64,000 nt of DNA from a virus. Below the pieces are notes generated by a model. The model saw only the letters and a list, made by a program, of their open reading frames with translations. It had not been told where the DNA came from and made no database searches. The DNA is taken from the IMG/VR virus record IMGVR_UViG_3300009506_000008, positions 37,021-101,020 of that record; one strand, written 5' to 3'. Positions 7,274 to 13,034 of the stretch are shown in pieces. The number at the start of each line of letters is the position of its first letter. The first letter of the stretch is position 1. Position numbers and translations under genes: made by a program.

Positions 7274-7407
7274 CTCGACACGATCCAGGTGTGCTGTATG
7301 CGCTGGCGCACCGTGCCGTTTGCTGTGCTGAAGACTACCAGGTAGTCCCCAGCCGTTCTGACCGCATACGCGATCTTCTGCATGATTCTCCAGGCTTTGT
7401 CCTTCAT
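7270..7407 (-). CDS. Small basic protein (45 aa), first gene of its block
   Basis: A 45-residue frame, ATG at 7407 behind GAGGAGG and directly after the GCCCC/GGGGC hairpin of module E, ending in an ATGA overlap with the membrane protein gene. It is Arg/Lys-rich (MKDKAWRIMQKIAY). Short, but the SD, the overlap and the position all support it. No function recognised. Confidence 0.7.
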   Translation of the reverse strand: MKDKAWRIMQKIAYAVRTAGDYLVVFSTANGTVRQRIQHTWIVSR

Positions 7408-7518
7408 GATACACCTCCTCTTGGTTGTGCCCCTTCTGGGGCAGGGTGGAGAGAGATGGTCTCAATGCTGCCCTGGTTTTTCCCGGTTTAGGCGAACCGG
7501 CACCAGGGCAGGATGAAA
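7408..7518 (-). promoter_or_regulatory. Intergenic RNA module E
   Basis: On the minus strand a long two-tier stem-loop has a 10-bp outer stem, CTGCCCTGGT with ACCAGGGCAG (7502-7511 and 7468-7477), and an inner CCGGTT/AACCGG (7483-7488 with 7495-7500). It is followed by GCCCC-agaa-GGGGC (7429-7442) and the SD for the 7407 start. The strict GTTGAC bracket of the other modules is missing here. Confidence 0.65.
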
Positions 7519-7527
7519 CTACCTCAT
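7519..7527 (-). other. Possible two-codon minigene ATG-AGG-TAG
   Basis: A perfect AAAGGAGGT SD is followed at normal spacing by ATG AGG TAG. It lies in a gap between the small gene ending at 7586 and hairpin module E. The arrangement resembles the bar minigenes of phage lambda (ATG plus one codon), but it may be the remnant of a lost gene or chance. Translation is not demonstrated. Confidence 0.3.
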
Positions 7528-7585
7528 CTCGTACCTCCTTTGGTTGCTTGTCGTTCTCAATGAACGCAGCCGAACTGCTTGAGCT

Positions 7586-7798
7586 CTACTTCTTCTTGCG
7601 GTTGACGTTGAGGGAGACGATCACGTCGGCGTGACCGGGAACCGCCGCGAAGCCCGAGGTGGTCGCGATCATGTGCGTCTTCCCAGACTTGGTGGGACCG
7701 TTGTCCTGGGACAGGTCGAACTCCAGGGTGAGCTTGTTGCCGTCCACGGTAGCGACGACGTTGGTTCCCAGCTCGGTGGTGTCTTTTGCGCGTGCCAT
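7586..7798 (-). CDS. Small conserved-looking beta protein (70 aa)
   Basis: The sequence LTLEFDLSQDNGPTKSGKT with the following MIATTSGFAAVPG and a C-terminal LNVNRKKK matches a pattern I associate with small uncharacterised bacterial, archaeal and phage proteins (DLS-x-GP-S-SGKT-x-IATT-G). That link is from memory, not a search. It is predicted mostly beta with a basic tail. It stands alone between modules E and F, behind an AGAAAGGAT SD, suggesting independent expression. Function unknown. Confidence 0.8.
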   Translation of the reverse strand: MARAKDTTELGTNVVATVDGNKLTLEFDLSQDNGPTKSGKTHMIATTSGFAAVPGHADVIVSLNVNRKKK

Positions 7799-7858
7799 GG
7801 TAGATCCTTTCTGGGCATCAGCCCTTGTTTTGGGGCAACGTTGCCCCGGTTGGTGGAA
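7799..7858 (-). promoter_or_regulatory. Intergenic RNA module F
   Basis: A palindrome GGGGCAAC/GTTGCCCC (7832-7847) and a small hairpin GGGC-tgat-GCCC (7813-7824) precede the SD of the gene starting at 7798. It is a reduced version of the modules seen elsewhere in this arm. Confidence 0.55.
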
Positions 7859-8119
7859 CTAGCCTTTGAAGCCGAACTCTTTCTTGAGAGCCGCAAGGAC
7901 GGCGGGTTTCATGACGGTCTTCCACTCCTGGTAAATCTTGTACCCGGAGCGTTCAGCGAACACGTCCTCCGCGCTGATGTTTGCACGAAGAAAGCTCTCC
8001 AGGTCCTTGTGAGGCTCGGCCAATTCGATGATCTCTTTGATCTCCAGGCACTCGTAAAGCGAAGTGCAAGGACCAAAGCAATCCTTGACCTTCAGCGCCG
8101 TCTGTTCCGTCATGTCCAT
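7859..8119 (-). CDS. Hypothetical helical protein (86 aa)
   Basis: Starts MDMTEQTALKVKDC in a TGATG overlap with the upstream gene, SD GGAGGAAG. Predicted mostly helical, with three Cys in the first 25 residues but no clear metal-binding spacing. No family is recognised. Confidence 0.75.
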   Translation of the reverse strand: MDMTEQTALKVKDCFGPCTSLYECLEIKEIIELAEPHKDLESFLRANISAEDVFAERSGYKIYQEWKTVMKPAVLAALKKEFGFKG

Positions 8120-8499
8120 CAGTCTTCCTCCGCTTTGGAGCCCCGCTGCTTGGCTCGTTCTGCCCTGGTCTCCCGTGCTCGGGCGATGAGTTCCATCATC
8201 TTCTGGAGGAGTTCCCCGCCATCTTCGGCAGACATCTCCAGCAGAACACAGTTGAGATTGAGTCCGTAGTACAGCTCATGTCCCAACTCGGCGGTCATCT
8301 TGCACACGCGACCGACCATGTCATCGAGTCCAGCAGGAATCGGGAGCTCCAACGTCTTCGTTTCCGCCAGAGCGATGTTCCGTTCTGTACCACATGCGCC
8401 CGATCCGTACTGGTGAGGGCAGCGCATGATACGAACGTTTACCCAACGCTTGCATTTTGGACACTTCCACAAGTCTACCTTTGTGGGCCTTCCCATCAT
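8119..8499 (-). CDS. Zinc-ribbon protein with helical C-terminus (126 aa)
   Basis: Starts MMGRPTKVDLWKC behind AAAGGAGGG. An N-terminal CPKCKRW, a following CPHQYGSGACG and nearby residues form a probable zinc ribbon (about residues 13-37). The rest is helical with a charged C-terminal tail. A DNA- or RNA-polymerase-binding role is common for such folds but is not shown here. Confidence 0.78.
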   Translation of the reverse strand: MMGRPTKVDLWKCPKCKRWVNVRIMRCPHQYGSGACGTERNIALAETKTLELPIPAGLDDMVGRVCKMTAELGHELYYGLNLNCVLLEMSAEDGGELLQKMMELIARARETRAERAKQRGSKAEED

Positions 8500-8513
8500 T
8501 ATACTGCCCTCCT

Positions 8514-8669
8514 TTACTTGGCAGAGATACAGACTCTTTCCCCATCCGGCGAGGTCAGAATCATGTACTCTCCCTGTTGGAACGAGCAGGCGCGCTCGTT
8601 CTTTGTGGGTGTCGTCGCGCATCCTGCCAACAACAGGACGAACGCCAACGCGCTAATCATCGTTCGCAT
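8514..8669 (-). CDS. Small lipoprotein with lipobox (51 aa)
   Basis: The frame starts MRTMISALAFVLLLAGC behind GGAGGTGA and ends 14 bases before the next gene. It has a basic start, a hydrophobic stretch and a lipobox (LAGC, Cys17), so signal peptidase II should leave a lipidated mature peptide of 35 residues. Two further Cys (28 and 47) could form a disulfide. It is exported and membrane-anchored by prediction. Candidates are an outer-spanin-like peptide, a superinfection-exclusion lipoprotein or an envelope-modifying factor; none can be chosen from sequence. Confidence 0.75.
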   Translation of the reverse strand: MRTMISALAFVLLLAGCATTPTKNERACSFQQGEYMILTSPDGERVCISAK

Positions 8670-8674
8670 AGGAC

Positions 8675-8755
8675 TCACCTCCATTCTCCTACGGGTTGCG
8701 GGTTGAAGTACCGCAGAGAGGCGCGACCAAAGTCGTGCCCCTCGACGATGTTCAA
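8675..8755 (-). CDS. Possible 26-aa peptide with TTG start
   Basis: A TTG overlapping the upstream stop as TTGA would open a 26-residue frame (MNIVEGHDFGRAS start, PQPVGEWR end) that fills an otherwise empty 82-base gap. The SD (GGAAAG) is weak. It is listed because the arm shows the same overlap style at 6701, but it may be untranslated. Confidence 0.28.
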   Translation of the reverse strand: MNIVEGHDFGRASLRYFNPQPVGEWR

Positions 8756-9036
8756 CCGAGCTGGCTTTCCAACACAGACTTGAGGATGTGGGACGTTCCG
8801 GTCAATTCCTCCGTGGACAATCCCTCGGACATTACCAACTCCAGCTTGTCGAGTTCCAGGATGCAATCGTCCAGGCTATACCTCCCGCAGTTCAACGCCG
8901 CGAGGAAGTTCCTGAAGGTGTTCACAATCTGCGCCGGTGTCATGGATATCTTCTCCACAGGATTCTCCACAGGGCACTGTTCAAACTCGGTGCCGCACAG
9001 TGAAGCGTTCGCATTCGGACAGTTTTCACAGAGCAT
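8752..9036 (-). CDS. Hypothetical protein with N-terminal Cys cluster (94 aa)
   Basis: Starts MLCENCPNANASLCG behind AGGAGG. Four Cys in the first 21 residues (CENC, C, C) suggest a small metal knuckle, followed by a helical region (about residues 32-94) rich in Leu, Glu and Ser. No family is recognised. Confidence 0.78.
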   Translation of the reverse strand: MLCENCPNANASLCGTEFEQCPVENPVEKISMTPAQIVNTFRNFLAALNCGRYSLDDCILELDKLELVMSEGLSTEELTGTSHILKSVLESQLG

Positions 9037-9045
9037 TGGTACCTC

Positions 9046-9243
9046 CTAGATGCGTGTCAATGTTGGTCTAGGCCAAGCGGTTGGACGCCACTCGTACAGG
9101 TCACCGTCCTTGGTTAAGATATGCCAAGTTCCCATGTGAGGACCATTGTACTCGACAACCTCCATGCAGGACTTGTCCAGCATCTTGAACAAAATGTGTG
9201 AGTACAAACTGCCCTCCAAGTTCCGCATGTTCTTTGCTGCCAT
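9046..9243 (-). CDS. Hypothetical protein (65 aa)
   Basis: Starts MAAKNMRNLEGSLYS behind GGGAGGAG. Predicted beta-rich, with conserved-looking Trp and His (MGTWHILTKDGDLYEW). No family is recognised. It is separated from neighbours by about ten bases on each side. Confidence 0.75.
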   Translation of the reverse strand: MAAKNMRNLEGSLYSHILFKMLDKSCMEVVEYNGPHMGTWHILTKDGDLYEWRPTAWPRPTLTRI

Positions 9244-9254
9244 TCCACTCCTCC

Positions 9255-9440
9255 CTACCGGCTGACGTGGATTCCCCCAGGGGTAACCCAGTCGGCCTTG
9301 TTGTAGGCCAGCGCGAAGTCGCTTTGGACGTCTCGGAAGCAGATGAAGTAGTTCCAGCCCTGCTTCGCCAACATCGCTATGGCCCGCTTGCGGTCAGCCG
9401 CGTTTGCGTAGCCTCTGGTGTGTTCAATGATGCGCTTCAT
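9255..9440 (-). CDS. Hypothetical basic protein (61 aa)
   Basis: Starts MKRIIEHTRGYANAADRKRA two bases after the upstream stop, with its SD (AAGAAGAGG) inside the upstream gene. The N-terminal half looks helical and basic, the C-terminal half strand-like. No family is recognised. Confidence 0.72.
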   Translation of the reverse strand: MKRIIEHTRGYANAADRKRAIAMLAKQGWNYFICFRDVQSDFALAYNKADWVTPGGIHVSR

Positions 9441-9442
9441 CT

Positions 9443-9646
9443 CTACCTCTTCTTTGACGACGTTACGTGAACTGTAACGTCTCCTCGGTGGTCGATGATG
9501 TCCTTCATTGCCTCTTTGGAGATTTCGTCCCCTGGCAACCACTCGATGCTGTTCGTGATCTTGGTGACCACGTACACAATCTTGGTCGGCTGGGGAATGT
9601 GGCGCTCGTGCGCCTCCACATGGAGAGTGACCGGCTTGTGCCTCAC
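9443..9646 (-). CDS. Hypothetical protein with GTG start (67 aa)
   Basis: The GTG at 9646 has a perfect AGGAGG SD and overlaps the upstream stop as GTGA. The only upstream initiator in frame would lie inside the previous gene without an SD. The protein is beta-rich in its first half (KIVYVVTKITNSIEWL) with a basic tail. No family is recognised. Confidence 0.72.
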   Translation of the reverse strand: MRHKPVTLHVEAHERHIPQPTKIVYVVTKITNSIEWLPGDEISKEAMKDIIDHRGDVTVHVTSSKKR

Positions 9647-9810
9647 TTTTTCCTCCTGTTGAACCACTCCCCGCACTGGTTACACTTTCTGACAGTGTCG
9701 GACAGTGGTTTCACGTTGCGGGACTTGCACTTGGGGCACTGACCCCACCCCGTGTCAACTCCCTTGTTGTAGTGGACTCCTGCACGCTCGAAATTGGTCG
9801 AAAACGGCAT
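9643..9810 (-). CDS. Small zinc-ribbon protein (55 aa)
   Basis: Has CPKCKS and CNQCGEWF knuckles separated by about 18 residues, a classic four-Cys ribbon, followed by a basic C-terminus (NRRKK). The start MPFSTNFERAG follows an AGAGGAGG SD downstream of module G. It is similar in size to the other ribbons of this arm. Binding partner unknown. Confidence 0.78.
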   Translation of the reverse strand: MPFSTNFERAGVHYNKGVDTGWGQCPKCKSRNVKPLSDTVRKCNQCGEWFNRRKK

Positions 9811-9882
9811 TTCTTGATCCTCCTCTGCTAGGGTTGACTGCCTGGGCCTGCCCTCGTCCAGAGACAAGGACAGGAACAGAGG
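9811..9882 (-). promoter_or_regulatory. Intergenic RNA module G
   Basis: On the minus strand an outer stem GTTGAC/GTCAAC (9882-9887 with 9833-9838) encloses an irregular hairpin built on CCTG/CAGG (9871-9874 with 9847-9850) and GTCC/GGAC. The upstream stop codon TGA is part of the outer stem. No WGAA hairpin precedes the SD here. Confidence 0.6.
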
Positions 9883-10095
9883 TCAACGAGAGTGGTCGAG
9901 AGGAACCGGGACCATTGCCGATCCCAGCCAGTACAGGTAGCAGTTCAGCCCGTGTTGGGCAATAATGGCCTCGATCACCTTTTTGGCGCTCTTGGACGAC
10001 GTCGAACGGTGAATCGTGGCAAGGGCACGAGCCTTGCTGGCATCATCCGGCATGGACAACGCCGTTCTGATTCGGGACGGGATGGTTTCGGCCAT
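9883..10095 (-). CDS. Hypothetical helical protein (70 aa)
   Basis: Starts MAETIPSRIRTALS in a TAATG overlap with the upstream gene. Predicted helical over most of its length (about residues 5-50), with a hydrophobic C-terminal segment (LYWLGSAMVPVPL) too short and mixed to call a membrane helix. No family is recognised. Confidence 0.72.
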   Translation of the reverse strand: MAETIPSRIRTALSMPDDASKARALATIHRSTSSKSAKKVIEAIIAQHGLNCYLYWLGSAMVPVPLDHSR

Positions 10096-10262
10096 TACTT
10101 CACTCCTTGAACTGAGAGTTTGCACTTCTCACAGACCAGTTTCCGGGGATCGCTTGGAACGCCCTTTGCGGGATTCCAAACCATCACCTGTCGAGAGTCT
10201 CCAAAGGCCCATCCGCATTCAGTTGTACCCTTACCGTTTACGAGGTGAATTTTGTGCTTCAT
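10095..10262 (-). CDS. Small CxxC protein (55 aa)
   Basis: Starts MKHKIHLVNGKGTTECGW behind GAGAGGAGG in a TAATG overlap. CEKC near the C-terminus pairs with Cys16 and nearby His to make a plausible metal site. The basic N- and C-termini fit nucleic-acid contact. Function unknown. Confidence 0.72.
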   Translation of the reverse strand: MKHKIHLVNGKGTTECGWAFGDSRQVMVWNPAKGVPSDPRKLVCEKCKLSVQGVK

Positions 10263-10369
10263 TAGAATCCTCCTCTCAGGGACAGCTGGTTCATGACGGG
10301 AGCCAAGTAGTACGCGGCCCCAACAGCGAGTGCTCCGAGCCAACCGATTGCCAGCCATACGACATTCAT
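10262..10369 (-). CDS. 35-aa single-pass membrane peptide
   Basis: A 35-residue peptide starting MNVVWLAIGWLGAL behind AGAAGGAGG. One hydrophobic segment (about residues 2-24) is followed by a short polar tail. The SD follows the ACCGC/GCGGT hairpin of module H, and the gene ends in TAATG with the next one. The tiny size is offset by good initiation signals. Role unknown. Confidence 0.68.
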   Translation of the reverse strand: MNVVWLAIGWLGALAVGAAYYLAPVMNQLSLRGGF

Positions 10370-10442
10370 TTGAACCTCCTTCTGTTGTACCGCTTCAGCG
10401 GTAGTTGGCGGGCACCGAACTGGTCGATGCCCTACGGATGAC
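10370..10442 (-). promoter_or_regulatory. Intergenic RNA module H
   Basis: On the minus strand an outer pairing GTTGG/CCAAC (10447-10451 with 10404-10408) surrounds a loose hairpin on GGGC/GCCC. It is followed by ACCGC-tgaa-GCGGT (10389-10402) and an AGAAGGAGG SD for the 10369 start. Same plan as modules A, C and D. Confidence 0.62.
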
Positions 10443-10577
10443 CTAACCAACAGCTTCGTCGTATTCACGCCATGCTGCACAGTGTGAATCACATCCGGGG
10501 CAGCTATCGTGGTCGCAATCCATGCAGGGATCGTCAATCTCGACAATCGTACCATCCGCCATAGTCGTCTCTCGCAT
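10443..10577 (-). CDS. 44-aa cysteine-rich peptide
   Basis: Starts MRETTMADGTIVEI in a TGATG overlap with the upstream gene. The second half is dense in Cys and Asp (CMDCDHDSCPGCDSHC), six Cys with CxxC pairs, a compact metal knuckle. Either zinc or iron-sulfur binding is possible from spacing alone. Function unknown. Confidence 0.7.
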   Translation of the reverse strand: MRETTMADGTIVEIDDPCMDCDHDSCPGCDSHCAAWREYDEAVG

Positions 10578-10870
10578 CACTTTTCCTTTCTCCGTCGGAT
10601 AACCTTGGCCCCGTTCGCCAAGGCTTTCTCTTTGGCCTTCTCCAAAGCATGGTCGGCAAACGCCTTTCCGAAGGGATTCATCTGGTCGTAGCCGATCAAT
10701 TGGTCGCGCTCCTCTGCGCGATCCGCTTTGGCGATCAAACCCCGCAACTGCTTGGCGTCGTAGGTATATGGGTGGTACCGCTTCTCTTTCTTGATTCGGG
10801 GTTTGATCGGACTCTGCATCACCGGGTCTCTGCCGTTCCTTGGAGACCCCACACCAAATCTCTTCGACAT
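10577..10870 (-). CDS. Lys/Arg-rich protein (97 aa)
   Basis: Starts MSKRFGVGSPRNG behind CAAGGAGG. It is strongly basic throughout, with a C-terminal helix of Lys, Ala and Glu ending in IRRRKEK. The frame stays open upstream, but only this ATG has an SD. Such composition suggests DNA or RNA binding; no family is recognised. Confidence 0.75.
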   Translation of the reverse strand: MSKRFGVGSPRNGRDPVMQSPIKPRIKKEKRYHPYTYDAKQLRGLIAKADRAEERDQLIGYDQMNPFGKAFADHALEKAKEKALANGAKVIRRRKEK

Positions 10871-11392
10871 TCTTGAACCTCCTTGCAGCAATTGAACAGA
10901 ACGGGATACAGCTGAATTTTTCCGGGTAGGAACGGACATTGGAAAAGTCCATCTGAATCCTGTTCTACTCTTGGTCGTATAGGGGAGAAGCGTCGCGCAC
11001 GTGAGCTGGTCGTCCGATCCTCGCGGGTACGGCTAACGTCACCCCCCACCTAGCCCGTTGACCCCGCCGCTCCGCTCCAGGTGGGTTGCACCTATCTTGG
11101 CAGAGCTCCAACCCCGTGCGGCCTAGCTTGAACAGATGGCGTCGGCGCGGTATTGGAGAGGTGGCCTGCGTGGACTTCCGATACTCTTGGTGGCCCGTAT
11201 CGGGCGCAGGCTCGTTGGGTTAGGAAGTGAGCATATTTCGCCCAAATCCCGCGTGCTGCGACTCCCGTTGTCAAAGACCGATCCTGCGGTTGACCCCCCC
11301 TGACAGGGCGCTCCCGTGGCCGGAAGCGGCCTGTCAGGGGAAGGGTCGGCCTGGGCGGCCGATCCTTCCTGGATCCCGACTTGCGCGGTAGG
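10871..11392. ncRNA. Gene-poor stretch with nested hairpins (possible structured RNA)
   Basis: No convincing gene lies in these 520 bases. Read on the minus strand they hold, after two terminator-like hairpins: a two-tier hairpin with 7-bp arms GCCTGCG/CGCAGGC (11164-11170 with 11205-11211) around CCGATAC/GTATCGG (11178-11184 with 11197-11203); a stem CTCCAA/TTGGAG (11106-11111 with 11153-11158) enclosing further pairs; and 7-bp CCCACCT/AGGTGGG (11045-11085), which competes with a hairpin at 11079-11093. This may be a leader or a separate noncoding RNA. No tRNA fold was found. Confidence 0.4.
11290..11368 (-). terminator. Tandem terminator-like hairpins after gene 11393-11731
   Basis: Downstream of the leftward gene are a short hairpin, GATCGGCC with GGCCGACC (11344-11364), and then a long one whose arms contain CCCCTGACAGG (11288-11298) and CCTGTCAGGGG (11330-11340). 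No T-tract follows, so termination efficiency is uncertain; either could be a processing signal. Confidence 0.5.
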
Positions 11393-11731
11393 CTAACTGG
11401 CGCGGTATTCTCCCGCTTTTTCGGCCGCTTGCATGGTCGCCTGGTTGAAGCTGAGGCTACCGTCGGCCGCTTCGATAACGATGGAACCGAATCTTTTCGC
11501 GAGGTGGCGAAGGTGGCACTTCACGCGGCCGATGAGCGCCTTATGGGCTTCTTGTCCGTGGCCGCCACGGCCGCTGTTTTTCCTTTGCGCTTGTGGGTAC
11601 TCGCCACCGGCTTTGCCGATGTGGAGCTCATCGGCAATACCGCGAATGTCACGGCCGCCAAACAGGATAAGGGAATCAATCCTGGCCGCCTGGGAGTCTA
11701 CATTGTGACCGAGAAAGTTTTTCTGTGACAT
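11393..11731 (-). CDS. Hypothetical protein (112 aa), first leftward gene
   Basis: Starts MSQKNFLGHNVDSQ behind AGAAAGG, preceded by a hairpin GGCCGC/GCGGTC like those before other blocks. It is the gene nearest the switch region on the left and so probably the first transcribed leftward. It is helical and basic in the second half (RVKCHLRHLAKRFG). It could be a regulator, but no helix-turn-helix is clear and no family is recognised. Confidence 0.72.
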   Translation of the reverse strand: MSQKNFLGHNVDSQAARIDSLILFGGRDIRGIADELHIGKAGGEYPQAQRKNSGRGGHGQEAHKALIGRVKCHLRHLAKRFGSIVIEAADGSLSFNQATMQAAEKAGEYRAS

Positions 11732-12094
11732 GGTGTTCTACCTTTCTGACCGCCTCAGCGGCCGTCGGTTTCCGCGAATCGGGCTGATCCGCGGGGTGGA
11801 ACTTTTTATTTTTTAGTTATGCGCGAAGTGTGCCGAAGAGATGAAATCGCGCTGAAAAACATTGTTTGTTTCAGTCGGATCATCCCGCAATCAGCCGGAA
11901 TCGCCCGGAAACAAAGGGAAAAATTATTTTTGCCTATGCTAAGATTTCCAACAAAAATCACGGCACATCAATTGCACAGCAAACGATGTTTTCATGAAAT
12001 ACTGCGCGAACACACACACCTCATGGACGCAGTTTGCTCTTACAAGTGTTACAAACCAGGGACTTTTCCGCGAGAATACAGGCTTTTTTGCACT

Positions 12095-12135
12095 GTGCGA
12101 AATCGCGCACCCCTACTGCGCAGAATCGCGCAGTA
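12095..12135. repeat. Two phased dyads, possible operators
   Basis: Two inverted repeats of like sequence and equal 6-bp spacer lie side by side: GTGCG/CGCAC (12095-12110) and TACTGCGC/GCGCAGTA (12114-12135). Their centres are 22 bp apart, about two helical turns. Related half sites (TGCGCGAA or ATCGCGC) occur at 11820, 11845 and 12003. This geometry is typical of cooperative dimer binding. Confidence 0.5.
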
Positions 12136-12583
12136 TTCCAAGCAAAGCATGATTCGCGGTACTAGACTGGACAGCCCATCGCTTATCTATTACATAAGGG
12201 AAAACGAGTGTCAGTTGACAAACGCCACCTTTGCAGAAACAAACATGACACTTTCAGGGGATCAAGAAAAGGGAAAACGATACCTGAACGGGATGGGCGG
12301 GAATGTATGCAAAGGAAGTGTCAGGTTTCAGAGTAAGGGAATAGGGGAAAAGGTTCCGGCCATCCATACATACCGGCGATCAACAAAGAGCACAATGAAA
12401 TCCCTACCAACTGAAGAGACAATTGAGACGATGACACGATCAGTTCCACACTACGCTGTCAGGGGATTGATCGGCCTATTGTTGACACGGCCGATGCTGG
12501 TAGGGGTGTCCGATACCCGACCAAGGGAGGCAGGGTAAGCCGTTTGGGCCCCCGTAGGTAGTATCATCAGTAGGCCCCTGGTT

Positions 12584-12698
12584 ATGAAAACCTTGGTTTA
12601 GTAAAGGAATCAGGGACATGCTAAGGTTGATACATGATTATTGAAAGAGATTAAAGAACAAAGAGTGAGGTGCCGATAAAGCCTGAAAAGGTTTTCAT
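12584..12698. repeat. Long-range imperfect inverted repeat
   Basis: ATGAAAACCTT (12584-12594) recurs inverted as AAGGTTTTCAT (12688-12698). The complementarity resumes outward through the GGCCCCT and AGGGGGCT blocks. The arms are about 90 bases apart. It could form a stem capping an RNA domain or be a protein-binding site. Confidence 0.4.
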
Positions 12699-12745
12699 CA
12701 ATGTAGGGGGCTGGTTAAGTTGACGTTGACTTTTGCACATTTTCG

Positions 12746-12785
12746 TTGACGAATACTCATGAAGTATTTTTTATCATGAGTATTC
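12746..12785 (+). promoter_or_regulatory. Possible rightward promoter overlapped by 12-bp inverted repeat
   Basis: TTGACG (12746-12751) and TTTTAT (12769-12774) are 17 bp apart. A perfect inverted repeat, GAATACTCATGA (12751-12762) and TCATGAGTATTC (12774-12785), covers the same stretch. The combination looks like a promoter under a dyad operator. A hairpin role is less likely because no T-run follows. Additional TTGAC copies lie just upstream. Confidence 0.4.
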
Positions 12786-12878
12786 CGAATCTCCCCCGGT
12801 AAAAAATCTTCAAGGGAACGAAATCACCCGTTACGTCCAAGCGGTTATAGGATTTTTGGTCTCTTCCAAGGAAGGAAG

Positions 12879-13034
12879 GTGTTTTTGCCTGAAAAAGAGG
12901 TGTTGATTCTTCATGGAGAAAGCATCAATGATATTTTGTGTGTGTCAAATGCCGATGACATGTCCATAGTGGTATTGAACGCTATAGTGATGTTGATATT
13001 GATACTGGTCATTGATTCGTGGAGGAGGAAATAG
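12879..13034 (+). CDS. Possible 51-aa single-pass membrane protein
   Basis: A GTG (12879) or TTG (12885) start follows AAGGAAGG and opens 51 codons. The protein has a polar N-terminal half, one strong hydrophobic segment (MSIVVLNAIVMLILILVI, about residues 28-45) and a DSWRRK tail. The charge pattern predicts N-out, C-in. The frame is short and lies in AT-rich DNA, so chance cannot be excluded. Confidence 0.4.
   Translation: MFLPEKEVLILHGESINDILCVSNADDMSIVVLNAIVMLILILVIDSWRRK

Noticed and set aside
11092-11274. Open frame of 60 codons on the minus strand in the same gap
   Set aside because: TTG start without SD, and codons run through the perfect stems, which suggests structured RNA rather than protein.
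11041-11280. tRNA or tmRNA in the hairpin-rich gap
   Set aside because: The T-arm GTTCAA-like stretch does not have matching 5-bp arms, and no acceptor plus anticodon combination could be built.
11876-11926. Short near-direct repeats (ATCatCCCGCA, ATCagCCGGA, ATCgcCCGGA) as iterons
   Set aside because: Only three short and imperfect copies; too weak to call an origin.
11819-12538. Open frame of 239 codons on the plus strand in the switch region
   Set aside because: No Shine-Dalgarno, Cys/Arg-rich composition unlike the other genes, and the DNA is filled with dyads and short repeats that better explain the region. Could be revisited if conserved.
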